From: Halorussus aquaticus
GTDB lineage: Archaea > Halobacteriota > Halobacteria > Halobacteriales > Haladaptataceae
Length of the DNA stretch: 64,000 nt
Direction: 5' to 3'
Assembly: GCF_024218795.1 (NCBI RefSeq)
Contig: NZ_CP100400.1
Span: 1-64,000, forward strand
Each line of letters begins with the position of its first letter. Within the stretch, counting starts at the first letter, position 1. Shown here in pieces: positions 27,511 through 37,705 of the stretch. The notes under the pieces were generated by a model. That model searched no databases. It was not told the origin of the DNA and saw only the letters and a list, made by a program, of their open reading frames with translations. A program made the translations under genes and the position numbers.

Positions 27511-27800
27511 AGATATCACAACTTGTTCGAGGATGTCGCCGATTCGACACCCTCGCCCCTCGTGGGGTGTATAAAACTCTCCCGTGACGCACACCGTCTT
27601 CAGTCGACGACCTAATTGGCCTTGGATATCTGCTGAGCGTATAGACTGATCATCGCTACGTTGCTTCTGAACTGACGACCGACTACTGTCCTCTGTTTAG
27701 ACGGTCGTGGCTGCGCGCGCAACGAAGTGAGCACGGAGCGGAGGGTGGGGCGGCGGGCGTCGGGTGGATGGTCTCAAAAAGAAGAAGACCGTCTAATGCG

Positions 27801-28250
27801 CTATTCCCACCACCGGCCACGCTCAGGGAAGAACATCGACGACCACCCGGTCACGGCCAACGAGACACGCCCCTCGTACCAGTTCCGCGCCGCTCCGCGA
27901 ATCTGGACACGCTCGCCTTCCTCCAGCCACGGCTGGTCTGATTTCCTCCAGACAGTCACCTTGGTTCGCCCACTCTCGTCCTCGAGTAACCCGACCTGCT
28001 GAATCGCGGGTGAATCTGCGTCCCACAATTGGGTCACACGCCCCTCGATGCTCACCTCCTTCCGGTTCACGTCCTCAACCTTTCCGATTGGGGTCACCTG
28101 TCCCGGACCCGTCTGAAGCTCTTCGTACACTCCGACGACCGCACTCATGATACTCGCCCCTTCGACTACTCGCTCGGCCAGCCGCCGACTGATTGCGCCT
28201 CTCGACCAACCATCGAGTTTCGCATCTAACCGTCTCGTCTGCTCGTTCAC
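27801..28250 (-). CDS. OB-fold single-strand DNA-binding-like protein
   Basis: 149 residues. Residues 50-145 look like an OB fold: VEDVNRKEVSIEGRVTQLWD, QVGLLEDESGRTKVTVWRKS, EEGERVQIRGAARNWYEGRV and a last strand. This pattern is seen in RPA/SSB-like proteins of haloarchaea. The N-terminal 35 residues are helical and basic. The start is set by the ATGA overlap with the preceding gene. It probably supports replication of the element or handling of transferred single-stranded DNA. It lacks a zinc finger. Confidence 0.7.
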   Translation of the reverse strand: MNEQTRRLDAKLDGWSRGAISRRLAERVVEGASIMSAVVGVYEELQTGPGQVTPIGKVEDVNRKEVSIEGRVTQLWDADSPAIQQVGLLEDESGRTKVTVWRKSDQPWLEEGERVQIRGAARNWYEGRVSLAVTGWSSMFFPERGRWWE

Positions 28251-28695
28251 GCTCGCCAGTTCATCCTGAGTCGCTCCTCGCGCGGGTCCGGCCGGTCTGG
28301 GTCCGCTGGTGGGTCCACGCTCGCCGCTCGTTTCTGGAACTCCTTCCGACGTTTCGCGCTGCCCTTTGCCGCATTGATTCTCGTTCGCTTCGCCCGACCG
28401 TCTTTCGTTCCAAGTTCGGCCTGTGCGCTGATGCGCTCCAGTTCAGCCTCGCGCGCTCTAATACGCTCTTCTTGTTTGAGGGTCACGCCTTCTATCCGTT
28501 CGTCGCTCGTCTCGACGACTCCGTCTGGGTGGTTCGCATCCACCTTTCCCTGCGTCTCCATCTGCACCGTCGCTCGGAACTCCGGGGTTTCATCGACGAC
28601 CTCGAAGTTGGCTTCCTCGACCGCTTGCTCGTCCGTCTGTTCGAATGCCTGTTCATCGACCGAAACAACCTTGCTGCAGCGTTCTTACTCGACAT
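28247..28695 (-). CDS. Hypothetical charged coiled-coil protein, apparent frameshift near the start
   Basis: The start MSSKNAAA at 28695 follows an AATAGGAGC site. One A appears lost near 28671, after which the frame that continues to the stop reads VSVDEQAFEQTDEQAVEEAN, then KQEERIRAREAELERISAQA and the basic RAKRTRINAAKGSAKRRKEF. This gives an acidic N-terminal part, a short coiled coil and a basic tail. The TGA overlaps the ATG of the OB-fold gene, so the two are coupled. It may be an accessory DNA-binding protein. I do not recognise the family. Confidence 0.55.
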
Positions 28696-29310
28696 TGGTA
28701 GCTCCTATTGACCAGGGTTACCGCTCGAAGGCGCTCACTCGGCGTCTTCTTCCGACACCACGACTCTCCAGCCGTGGCTTTCTCGTTTTCACCGACTACT
28801 CCGACATGCACGCTCTCGCTCGCGCCTTCGCCCGGCTTGCCGGGCGCGAGCGAGAGCGCTATCGGAGGTCTACCATCCAGCACCGAGCGCCGACCCGCTC
28901 GGAGCAAGCGTCCAGCGGAGTCCCCGTTTCGTCCGCGACGCAACTACGTCCGTCGCGGGGCGGAGCTTGCGGAGCGTCCCGGAAGCCTCCGGAAGTCCGG
29001 GACCGAAACGGGAGACCCGCTGGCGTCGAAGGCACATTCACTTTAGCCCGGAACGGCGCTTCGCGCCGCATGCCCGGAATGGTCTGTCGCGAGCGATGCG
29101 GAGGGCGGCATGCGGCGCGCGGGGTGTGCCGTCTTCTGAACATAGGTCCAGATACCGATTCCGGAGCCACCTCAAATCGTACTGTGGATGATATCAAGTT
29201 CTTTGACGAGTAAGTCGACCAATTCAACGAGCGAGGGTAGCCCGTGTCCAAACTCTAAGGTTGGCGTTCCAAGCGATATTGTCACTCCACGAAGTGAGAA
29301 GGTGGGTTAG
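28696..29310. other. GC-rich non-coding patch with strong hairpins
   Basis: About 600 bases, much richer in GC than the surrounding accessory block and without a credible protein. It contains a perfect 16-bp inverted repeat (28811-28858). A second hairpin-prone stretch lies near 29055-29110 (CGGAACGGCGCTTCGCGCCG), along with several CCGGAAG repeats near 28978-29005. It could be a structured RNA, a transfer origin or a remnant of inserted DNA. Confidence 0.45.
28811..28858. repeat. Perfect 16-bp inverted repeat (long hairpin)
   Basis: CGCTCTCGCTCGCGCC and GGCGCGAGCGAGAGCG flank a 16-nt loop that can itself form a CCGG stem. It is the strongest hairpin I noticed in the accessory block. Confidence 0.75.
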
Positions 29311-29442
29311 TTAGTGACTGATGCCCTTTGCGCCACATCGAGTACAGTCGACTTCAGCCACACCCGATGCGGACGCGCTCACAGGGCATGCGAAGTGTTC
29401 ATCGCAACTGTCTTCCGGTTCGTAGGTCCACTCGATTGCCAT
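29311..29442 (-). CDS. Small Cys-containing hypothetical protein
   Basis: A 43-residue frame starting MAIEWTYEPEDSCDEHFACP and ending VDCTRCGAKGISH. Four Cys residues, two as CxxC, could bind zinc. The acidic composition fits this organism. No ribosome-binding site or overlap confirms it, so it is a tentative call. Confidence 0.4.
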   Translation of the reverse strand: MAIEWTYEPEDSCDEHFACPVSASASGVAEVDCTRCGAKGISH

Positions 29443-29944
29443 ACCCCTGGTCCCGGCTCTCTCGGTTGTAATACTTGATCGGCTTGTCCGGCGACCGAAG
29501 GTCGCCTTGAGCGACTTACGGGAGCGAAAGGGCAAGTTTTACTTCCGAGAGAGTCGGTTTCGGGGGTGGTAATCGATGTGGGGCCGGAGATCCGAAGAGA
29601 GTCCGTGAACATCTCGCATGCCGAGAACGTGTCCGAATCGGGTAGGCTGAGAGACATTGAGAGAAAACCCTGTCAAGCCGCGTCCTGCTAGATTTCCATA
29701 AAATAACGGTCTATCTTAGCCACCTTGCTCCTCTGCGAATCGAGTAACGTCCCTTCAATCTCAACGAAATACATACCAGAATATTCTGAATGGAACGGTA
29801 AATCTCACCGGGGATATCTACTGACGAACAACACCTCCGAAAGGGTGGTTTTCTACCTGAAATACCTATCACCAACAGAGAGAAGGGTTTTATCCGTTGA
29901 TTCTGAGTGGGAGAATCTGTCCACCCCTAGCTACGCACAAACCT
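29443..29944. other. Spacer upstream of the TraG-like gene
   Basis: About 500 bases of lower GC. GGTTTTATCC near 29886 may be the promoter box for the TraG-like gene. No other gene or RNA is supported. Confidence 0.35.
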
Positions 29945-32900
29945 ATGGAAGAACCTACAGCCTCCACTCCCTCTGATAGTCGAGACAATCTAACAAACCA
30001 TCGAACAACTGACGGTGAGTCAACCCGATTATACATTCGTGTTCAACCGACCGACAACGCCCTCAACCCGAAGACGATACAGCGCCAGTTCAAGCGACTG
30101 CAACAAATCACGTACCCTGAACCAGACGGCATCCTCGACCGTTTCCGAGGACCGATCCGTCCCACGCTAGAGTTCCTCCTTGTTTCCAACACGGAATCTT
30201 CGCTCTCCTACTACGTCGGTATCGACGAGCAAGACACGGTCGATGAACTAGAACGCATTCTCCGTGGCGTCTTCCCGAACTCGTACGAGTTTGACCGTGT
30301 GGAATGGCACGCTGACCAACTCACACTATCCGATGAGATGGCCGACGGAGCAGATAGTGAAGCCACTAAAATCGCTGGCGTTGAGTTTCAGGGCCAGACC
30401 GATAGACGCCGTGATTGGCAGACCAAACTCACGCCGTTCGAGGAGTTTACGAGTCACGACGAAGACGACCATGCCCGAGTTCCGCTGACGGCAGTCGTCG
30501 AGACGATGGCTGAGCGTGACCTGCCGATGGTCTACCAAGCTCTACTCCGCCCGAAACTAGACTGGACCGACGACCTCGAAGACCGCCGTCTCGACATCGA
30601 GATGAACATCGACACTCTCGGCGGACAACTGGCGAACGCGGTCCTTGGTTCACCCGACGAGTCGAACCCTGCTCTTCCAGCGAGTGACGAAGAGCGCCTC
30701 GCAGAACTCGAAGCCAAGGATGCTCGTCGTTCGTTCGAGGTGAACGCACGCGCCATCGCTATCACAGACAAGAGCGATACCGAACCTCCGACTGAAGACC
30801 CAAAGCGGGCAGTCCGAGAACTAACGTCTGCGTTTAGTGACGTGAGCCGGACGAGCTACGAGATTAATGGTACAGTTCACACGGGAAGTGATGGTGTCGC
30901 CGTCTTTGATGCAATCCGGGAACGCCAATTCCAGCCACCAAACTACGAGCGACTCGCAACGAAAATTCCGGGGACAACAAACACTAGTTCCGGTATTGTC
31001 GCTGACGCGACGGAAGTGACAAACTTCTGTCTCCTCGATGGTGCAGCCTTAACCACAGCGGGAACGCGAGCACTTGCCCCGTCTCGGGGAGAACAAACTG
31101 CACTCCCACGGCCCACGAAGGAACAACTCACCCAGTACCGGACGTCGGGCCTCACGCTCGGCCAGCCCCTCTCCCAGGACGACACCCCCACGGACCCGAT
31201 CGCACTTCCACCTGAGCTACAACCCCTACACGTCGCATGGTTCGGGAAAACCGGGTCCGGGAAGTCGACTGGACTCACGACGGGAATGCTCGACAACCAC
31301 GCCGCGACCAGCGGGGCTTCGATTCTCATCGAACCGAAGGGCGATGGTATGCCGGTCGAGTACCTACGAGCGCACTACGCCAAATACGGCAACCTCGACA
31401 ACGTCTACTACTTCGACTGTGCTGAAACACTCCCGGCGCTCTCGTTTTTCGATATTCGGCCACAACTTGAGGCGGGTATCGACCGGGCGACGGCCGTGCA
31501 GAACACGGTCGATCACTACATTGAGCTTCTCATCGGTATCATGGGCCGCGACCGATTCGAACGTGCGGTCCGGTCGCCGGACATCATCCGGTACCTGTCA
31601 AAGCGCTGTTCGACCCGGTCCACGGAGCGGACGCGTTCAGCCATCGCGACCTCCAGCAGAAAGCCACACAGATGGCTGAGACGCGAGACGCACCGCCCGT
31701 TACTGACGACGACCTCGCGGTGATGCTCGGCGGTGTCGTCACGAACAGCAAGCGCTCGTTCGACGAACTCATGCAGGGCGTGATGAACCGAATCGAGAAA
31801 GTCCCGCTTGACGACCGCCTCGCCCACCTTTTCAATCACGTTCCACAGAATACGACCGAAGCGAGGATAGACGGGGACGAAACAGCGCCTGACCCGGAGT
31901 TCGATTTCTTCGACGTACTCGACGAGGACGCCGTCGTAATCTTCGACACGAGCGGTCTGCGAACGGAGAGTCGGCGGGCGCTTACGCTGGTCTTACTCTC
32001 GAACCTCTGGACGGCACTTCGGCGGCGTCAACGTCTCCACACGAAAGAGAGGGATTTACCTGAAGACGACTACCAAGATAACGCTACGGACGACCTGCCA
32101 CTGGTAAACCTCTACGTTGAGGAGGCCGCAGAGGTCGCGGCCTCAGGCCTGATGACCGACCTGCTCGCCAAATCCCGAGGATTTCACCTCTCGGTGACGC
32201 TCGCCATGCAGTTTCCAGCACAAGTCCGGAATACGGACACGGAAGCCTACGCCGAGATTCTGAACAACATCTCGACCATCATCACGGGAAACGTCGCGGT
32301 CGACTCAGATCTCGAAAAACGACTTGCAACCGAAGACATTCCTCCGAGTGAGGTCGGCAATCGCTTGCGGGCACTCCGCCGTGGACAGTGGTTCGCCAGC
32401 CTTCCGGCTGGATTCCAAGACCGAGAACCACGTCCGTTCCTCCTTTCGTCGGCTCCGCTGCCACCGGGACACCCCGAAGGCGATGACCCACTAACTGAAA
32501 CACAGTCGCTGGCGTTCGAGGCACTTCTCGACAGCGTCAAGGACCGAACGCGGCTCGACTACGGACTCGATTTCCTCGCAGATGGGCAAGCACAGTCGCG
32601 ACCGAGTACCACCGTTCAAGCTCCTGGAAGCAAAAACGGCTCTCCCGCTACTGAGACGACCAACACACGCGTCGATTCAGCGCTTCCCTACACGAAGCGA
32701 CTGCCCACTTGCATTCAATACAATGAAGACGCCCACGCTATCGTCTGCACGGGGTGTGAGAGTCGCCACGACCCTTCGCCTGCTGGCCTAAAGCGCGGTA
32801 TCAAGTGCTGTTCGAGCCTCGACCGTATTGACCGCGACAAGATTCCCATCTGTGAGGTCAGTCTAACCCTCTCGCCACAGGAGCGCGAGGAAAGTGAGTA

Positions 32901-33642
32901 TTCCGACCGCCAACTCGCATTCCTGCAGGTCGTCTATGCGGCCCATCAAGGCGAGTATGATCCCGAATGGGAGTACGACATCTGTTGGGACAGCATGCTC
33001 CGCCTCCAAGAGTACGTCGGCATTGAATCCGAAGCAGTAGACGAACTCGTCGACGATGATCTACTCCGTATTGACTGTGACCACCCACACCGTCTCTACA
33101 CGGTGACTGCGGACGGCCGAAGTGAAATCCAGGTTGCCCACCGCGAAGGAATTGCGTACGGCCACGGTGTCGGTGACCTTGGAGAGTCGAGCCTCCATCG
33201 CGTGATGGTTGAGATTGGTCGTCAATACGTCGAAGACGCCTACGCGAACGACTCCGATTCAGACGTAGTCGAGGTGGTTCCGTACTACGAACTCGACGAT
33301 GGTCACCGACTGGACGTTGCAGGCCTCGACGCTGACGGAAACGTTCAGGCTGTCGTTGAGGCCGAGCGTGCGAACCATGACATCCTCCGAGCAGTCCCGG
33401 AGGACTACGACAAGATGGCGGCCTTCGACCCCGAGGATGCTATTTGGATTGTGAAGAACCGGGATGCCGCTCACGACGTGCTGGAGGCGTTGAACGAGCC
33501 GCCGACTGGTGATCGACGGGTGGAAAAGGAGTACAGTCGCTCCTCACCTCCACGAGCGTTCCGGCTCGATGCGCCGGGGTGTTCAGAGATTCATACGCTC
33601 GGGTATGTTCGGGGGTCGCTGCTCGACCTCGAATCACCGTGA
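29945..33642 (+). CDS. TraG/VirD4- or HerA-like coupling ATPase with C-terminal nuclease-like domain, apparent frameshift
   Basis: A protein of about 1,230 residues. The N-terminal 400 residues have no clear family. Walker A WFGKTGSGKSTGLT lies near residue 433, and the likely Walker B is LVNLYVEEAAEVAAS near residue 721, followed by RGFHLSVTLAMQFPAQV. This is the layout of TraG/VirD4 coupling proteins and archaeal HerA-type translocases. One G seems lost near 31597; DIIRYL continues as VKALFDPVHGADAF in the other frame. The C-terminal 150 residues contain LDVAGLDADGNVQAVVEAE, a D...ExE pattern like PD-(D/E)XK nucleases. It may pump or process DNA during transfer. It is the only large plus-strand gene of the block. 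Confidence 0.75.
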
Positions 33643-33731
33643 TAAGGGAAATAGGGACTCTATCGAGGGAGAGACGCGAAATAGTATACCTGTAATTTAA
33701 TAAGATAGAGGGAAGGATTCGCTAAGTACCT

Positions 33732-34286
33732 ATGTCGGCATTCCTCATTCAGGTAAGTGGACATTCCATTCAGGAGAAAGCTGACCCTCGGTATGTTGCT
33801 GGCGCGAAAGGCCCACGCTTTTGTGATGAACCACTCAAGCATGGCGAGTACTTTAACGCAAGTCCATTCTGGAAACGAGAGGGATATGGACGACGAGAGG
33901 CATGGAACAGCATTTCACCTGGAGATGAAGGGCTCCTCTACTGTACTGGAAGTGTCGACGAACACGGCGCTTGTCTCAGTCATCTTCTGACCGTAGATAG
34001 CGTCATCCTTAGTGAGTCGGATGGTGCTCGCCTTAGGTTCTCAGCGGTTCAGGAACTTGACCCAAAGATTCTATACAGCGATATTCAGGATGAGATCGAG
34101 AAAGGTTCCTTCTCAGAGCAGATGAATTACTGTGGTCAAGAGGGATTCAATATTGCTCAGATAGCGGCTTCGGATATTGACCGTGTTCGTGATCTCGTCA
34201 ACTCGATGGAGTCACAGGATATCTCCTCAGACTCATATCCGGACGACTCCTTGAAAGCAATCGCAGAAGACCACTTTGGAGGATAA
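33732..34286 (+). CDS. EVE/PUA-like domain protein (tentative)
   Basis: 184 residues with Trp/Tyr-rich beta strands (GYGRREAWNSISPGDEGLLY, CTGSVDEHGACLSHLLTVDS) and a helical end. The SPGDEGLLY strand followed by a small-molecule-like loop resembles EVE/PUA-fold proteins that read modified bases. The fit is by pattern only. It lies 90 bases after the TraG-like gene on the same strand with an intact frame. EVE proteins often accompany defence or modification systems, but no methylase or partner nuclease is visible nearby. Codon use is AT-richer than in the flanking chromosome. Confidence 0.4.
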   Translation: MSAFLIQVSGHSIQEKADPRYVAGAKGPRFCDEPLKHGEYFNASPFWKREGYGRREAWNSISPGDEGLLYCTGSVDEHGACLSHLLTVDSVILSESDGARLRFSAVQELDPKILYSDIQDEIEKGSFSEQMNYCGQEGFNIAQIAASDIDRVRDLVNSMESQDISSDSYPDDSLKAIAEDHFGG

Positions 34287-34425
34287 CCCGCGCAGGTATG
34301 CACATTAGAGGTTCAACCAGTTCCAAAGTGTCTAATAGCCGTCTACGGGAATCAAGGCTCTCTTTCTAAGCGCTTTTCATCGGCTACCATCTTTTTCGTA
34401 GTTGACGTGGTGCTGGACTATACGC

Positions 34426-35200
34426 ATGCCAATTGATATTGGAGGCGTTGTGAGTGATGGATATGAACGGACTGTCGCACGAAATGGGCTACTCTTCATC
34501 GGTATTTTCTACCTGATTTCTCTTCTTGAGGGATTGTTCTCGCCCACTCCACCAACCGGCTATGCTTCCGGACCCAGTTGGTGGGCCGGGTATGGGGCCT
34601 GCTCCTGTTGAAGGGATGCAGCCCTACGCACCATCGTTGGGTCTCTCACCGGTACTCACTAGCCTCCTCTCGTTGCTTCTCGGAATCATCTCCATAGTCG
34701 TTACAATCGGTGCACTACGGACGTTCGTAAGTGAAGAAACAGAGCAGATACCCGAAGCGCACTTTAGACACAACCTCTTGTGGGCGGGGTTGAACCTCAT
34801 CATCGGAGGCATCATCTTTGGAATCACCATCGCTATCGGATTCCTCTTTCTCGTTGTTCCAGGCTTGTTCCTGCTCGTGAGCCTCTTTTTCTGGGAGGTC
34901 TATGTCGCCGTCGAGGATCAGAACTTCATCGAAGGGTTCCGGAACAGCTGGCGATTGACCCGCGGCCATCGACTACGATTGTTCGGACTCGGCATCGTCG
35001 TCGCAATCATCGCACTGCTAGTCAGCATCGGTTTCGGAATCCCCGGAATCTTTCTCCCCGATATCCTCGGGTTTCTGATTGCACAACTCGGATCTGCCTT
35101 TTTCGGTGTCTTTTTCCTCGCCACGGTCGCACAAACCTACAACCAACTTACCGCGATGGAGAACGAGCCACGTGTCGAAACAGCTGAAGAGAGAACGTAA
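34426..35200 (+). CDS. Polytopic membrane protein (DUF7847-like), apparent frameshift
   Basis: The start MPIDIGGVVSDGYERTVARN leads to a first helix (GLLFIGIFYLISLLEGLF). After about 34565 the frame changes; the continuation LPDPVGGPGMGPAPVEGMQP runs into five more helices (including LSPVLTSLLSLLLGIISIVV, LIIGGIIFGITIAIGFLFLV and GIVVAIIALLVSIGFGIPGI) and an acidic tail. The pattern of a GYERT-like N-terminus, a Gly/Pro loop and repeated glycine-rich helices matches haloarchaeal DUF7847-type membrane proteins of unknown function. One base gained or two lost explains the break. Confidence 0.6.
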
Positions 35201-35248
35201 TGCAGACTCGTTCCGTACGCATCACTCCACGGGTCCCCACCGCCCATT

Positions 35249-36522
35249 TCATCCAGATAGAACCCGTTTGAGCCGGTAGATAATCCCAGTGGGCGAAGAC
35301 TCCTGTGAGGTATCGTCTTCGAGTGCTTTCCGTTTTGCACGCTCGATATCTCGTTCGTCCCGAAGACGTTCGTTCTCGGCTTCGAGTTCACGAAGTCGCT
35401 GCTCGAGCCTCGTAATCGTCTCGATGCGTGCTTTCTCCCGTTCGTAGACGGTTCCTTCGTTGTCGGACGGCTGAACGCCAGCGACTGATGAGGAGTCCGC
35501 CACCGAGTTAACAGACGAATCGTACTCTCCCGTGTCCGATTCTGCCTGTGCTTGCTGACCCTGCTCTCCGCTCGGCGAGTAGTACTCAGTCGTCACGTTC
35601 TCTGCACGCTCGATCGTCTTCTCACCGTACGTGCTTCCGTCAGCGTAGTGGACGGCATCCCATTTCTCACGCATGAGGCCCGACCGCCTGAACAACCGAT
35701 CCATTCGGTGGGTATCGCCGCCAGTCCAGAACGCGAGCAGGCATGCAAGCGCCATATCCGCCTCAGATTGGCTGTCATATCCGTGGGTATCACCACGCCA
35801 GAGTTGCTCGAACTTCGCGCTGTTGGACGCTGCTCGCGCCCGAGCGAGCAACGCCTCGTCCGAGAGCGCCTCGTTCGGTGATGTGGACGCTTCGATGCTA
35901 CTTGTTTCCGTTTCGGTGGGTTCGTCATCCCCGTCACTGGATTCCGTGTTTCGCTCGCTGTCTGTGTTCTCAGGTTCGTCCTCGTCGGCGACGTGGTCGG
36001 CGTACACGCCAGCGAGAGCCGTTGTACGTTCGATAATATCGGTCGGAGTCGTCTCAACGTGGTTGGCGGTGACGGTAAAGAATCGAGCAGTTTCGTAGAG
36101 TTCAACGTCACCTCGTCGGTTCCGTCCGGGCGGGAGTTCACCTTCGATGAGGACGTGATATCCCGTTCCAGACGGACTGATTTCGGTGTACGAGTTGAGT
36201 TCGTCGATAATGGATTTCGCCCAGTCAGTCGGCGTTTCCGTCTCTGGGTCACGAGCGTCGTCGAGGTCGACCCCCACGAAGGGATCGTCGTTACAGAAGA
36301 CGAAGCCGAGCCCGTTAGCCGATCCATCAACTGCATACTCGCGTGCCGTCTCGAAACTCCCCCATGTCTCGTCGTCAGTCGCGGACGCAAACCGGCCCGT
36401 GTGGGGATTCACGGGAACCTTCGTTTGTTTATCCCCACGTGTCTGTTCGCGCCAGCACACCCACTGGTCGTACTCAACAAGCAGTTCGGGAAGGTCGGAG
36501 GTAGTCGGAAGCATTGTCATCT
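35249..36522 (-). CDS. AEP-type primase-polymerase / NrS-1 polymerase-like protein
   Basis: 424 residues from the ATG at 36522 (MTMLPTTSDLPELLVEYDQW). The N-terminal domain has the archaeo-eukaryotic primase motifs: FVGVDLDDARDPE with a DxD metal pair near residue 80, and SPSGTGYHVLIEGEL, the s-x-H nucleotide motif. Around residues 230-300, KFEQLWRGDTHGYDSQSEAD and MDRLFRRSGLMREKW match the helix-bundle domain found in phage NrS-1 polymerase-like proteins. A coiled coil (RLEQRLRELEAENERLRDER) closes it. Such proteins prime or initiate replication of plasmids and viruses, so this probably serves the block's own origin. The frame is intact. Confidence 0.8.
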
Positions 36523-37705
36523 CGAATCGAGGGACGCCGTCGAAGCGACTCGGTCCCAGAGTACCGGCACAAATGCAACCGGGGTACTTGATGGTACTAG
36601 ATACCGATTTCAACACGCGCACCGACACATCTTTACTTCACAGCTTTCCAACTCTCGTCTAAACCGACAGGATAAGCAGGCGGATATCTCGAAGTCGTTC
36701 GGCAATCTCTAATTCCTCATAATAACGAGCGTTCCCCCGAACTACTTGCCCGAGGCCGTTCACACTTCGTGAATCACCCGAAAGAACGACTCTCGTGGAC
36801 GATGTACCCTTTTACCCCGTTCTCTCAGTCTCGCGCACGTAGCATGAACAGACCACCTGATTCGATACCGATCGGGAGAGACGCTAAAACTAGCAGATAG
36901 GCTCGAGTTGCACTGAGCCTCAGCGAGGAATTCCCGAAAATTCGACAGCGCAGCTAGGGTGTATCCAGTAATTCGGCCCCACCTCGTAACGGGAAACACT
37001 ACAGGAGCGCATTCTACGACGACCGATTAGGCGATTCTCTCTTTGCAGAAGCCTTCACGACCCCATTTCGCATTCAGCACGAACTGGAGAACTCCCCTGA
37101 ATCTATTCCGGCGAAACACCCGAATTCGACATTAAAACCGGGGATGTACCGTCAAATTCTCTTTCTACCGCCATCCACTCAGAATCGGACCCCGCTACGT
37201 GCAGAATCACCAGACCCCTCACAGACGCGAATCCGGACGTACATAGTGTCTCTCCAGAGAACCCAAGCAATACGTAGAATCGTCCGATTGCCCTAGAACA
37301 CCAACAAAAGAACAACGTAAAAGCAGAGTCTACACCCACTCACGCAGCGTATCTTTCGGAAATTAGCTAGTTTGTGAACTGCCGTCGTATTGCCTATCCT
37401 GAAGGTGAGGTAGGAGGAACTGGTCTGGAAAGCAGAGCGAAGGAACTGAAAAGTCACCATTGGTGTGTTTGCAATCTCCGTAGAGCGTGGGCCTCGCAGA
37501 AAGTAGCGAACTATTTGCCGAGTCGTCCGGGCCTAAAAACTGATGCAAATTGGTGGGGTTGAGGTACCTATCCAGTGCGACGGAGCACGAAGCCTCCCAG
37601 ACTCGCGAAGCGGAATTCGAAGGGCGAAAAACTGCTACAGTGACCGAGGGACTATCCCACGAAGCTGAGACGAAAGTATAAACGCACGAACCGCTTCCTA
37701 GACCC
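36523..37705. other. Long spacer between the accessory block and the chromosome
   Basis: About 1.2 kb with no credible gene. GC is lower than in the chromosomal genes that follow. I see no tRNA, long repeat or recombinase remnant. This is a likely place for the right junction of the accessory block. Confidence 0.45.
37675..37682 (+). promoter_or_regulatory. TATA box for the aldehyde dehydrogenase gene
   Basis: AGTATAAA lies 24-31 nt before the GTG at 37706, consistent with a leaderless transcript and with GTG as the start. Confidence 0.6.

Noticed and set aside
28374..29213. Plus-strand frame of about 280 codons across the GC-rich patch
   Set aside because: The composition is Arg/Ser/Pro-rich, it overlaps the antisense of a coupled gene, and it has no start context or motif.
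36760..37350. Short minus-strand frames in the right-hand spacer
   Set aside because: They are short, with stops close by, no ribosome-binding site, overlap or family-like sequence, and coding bias unlike either neighbour.
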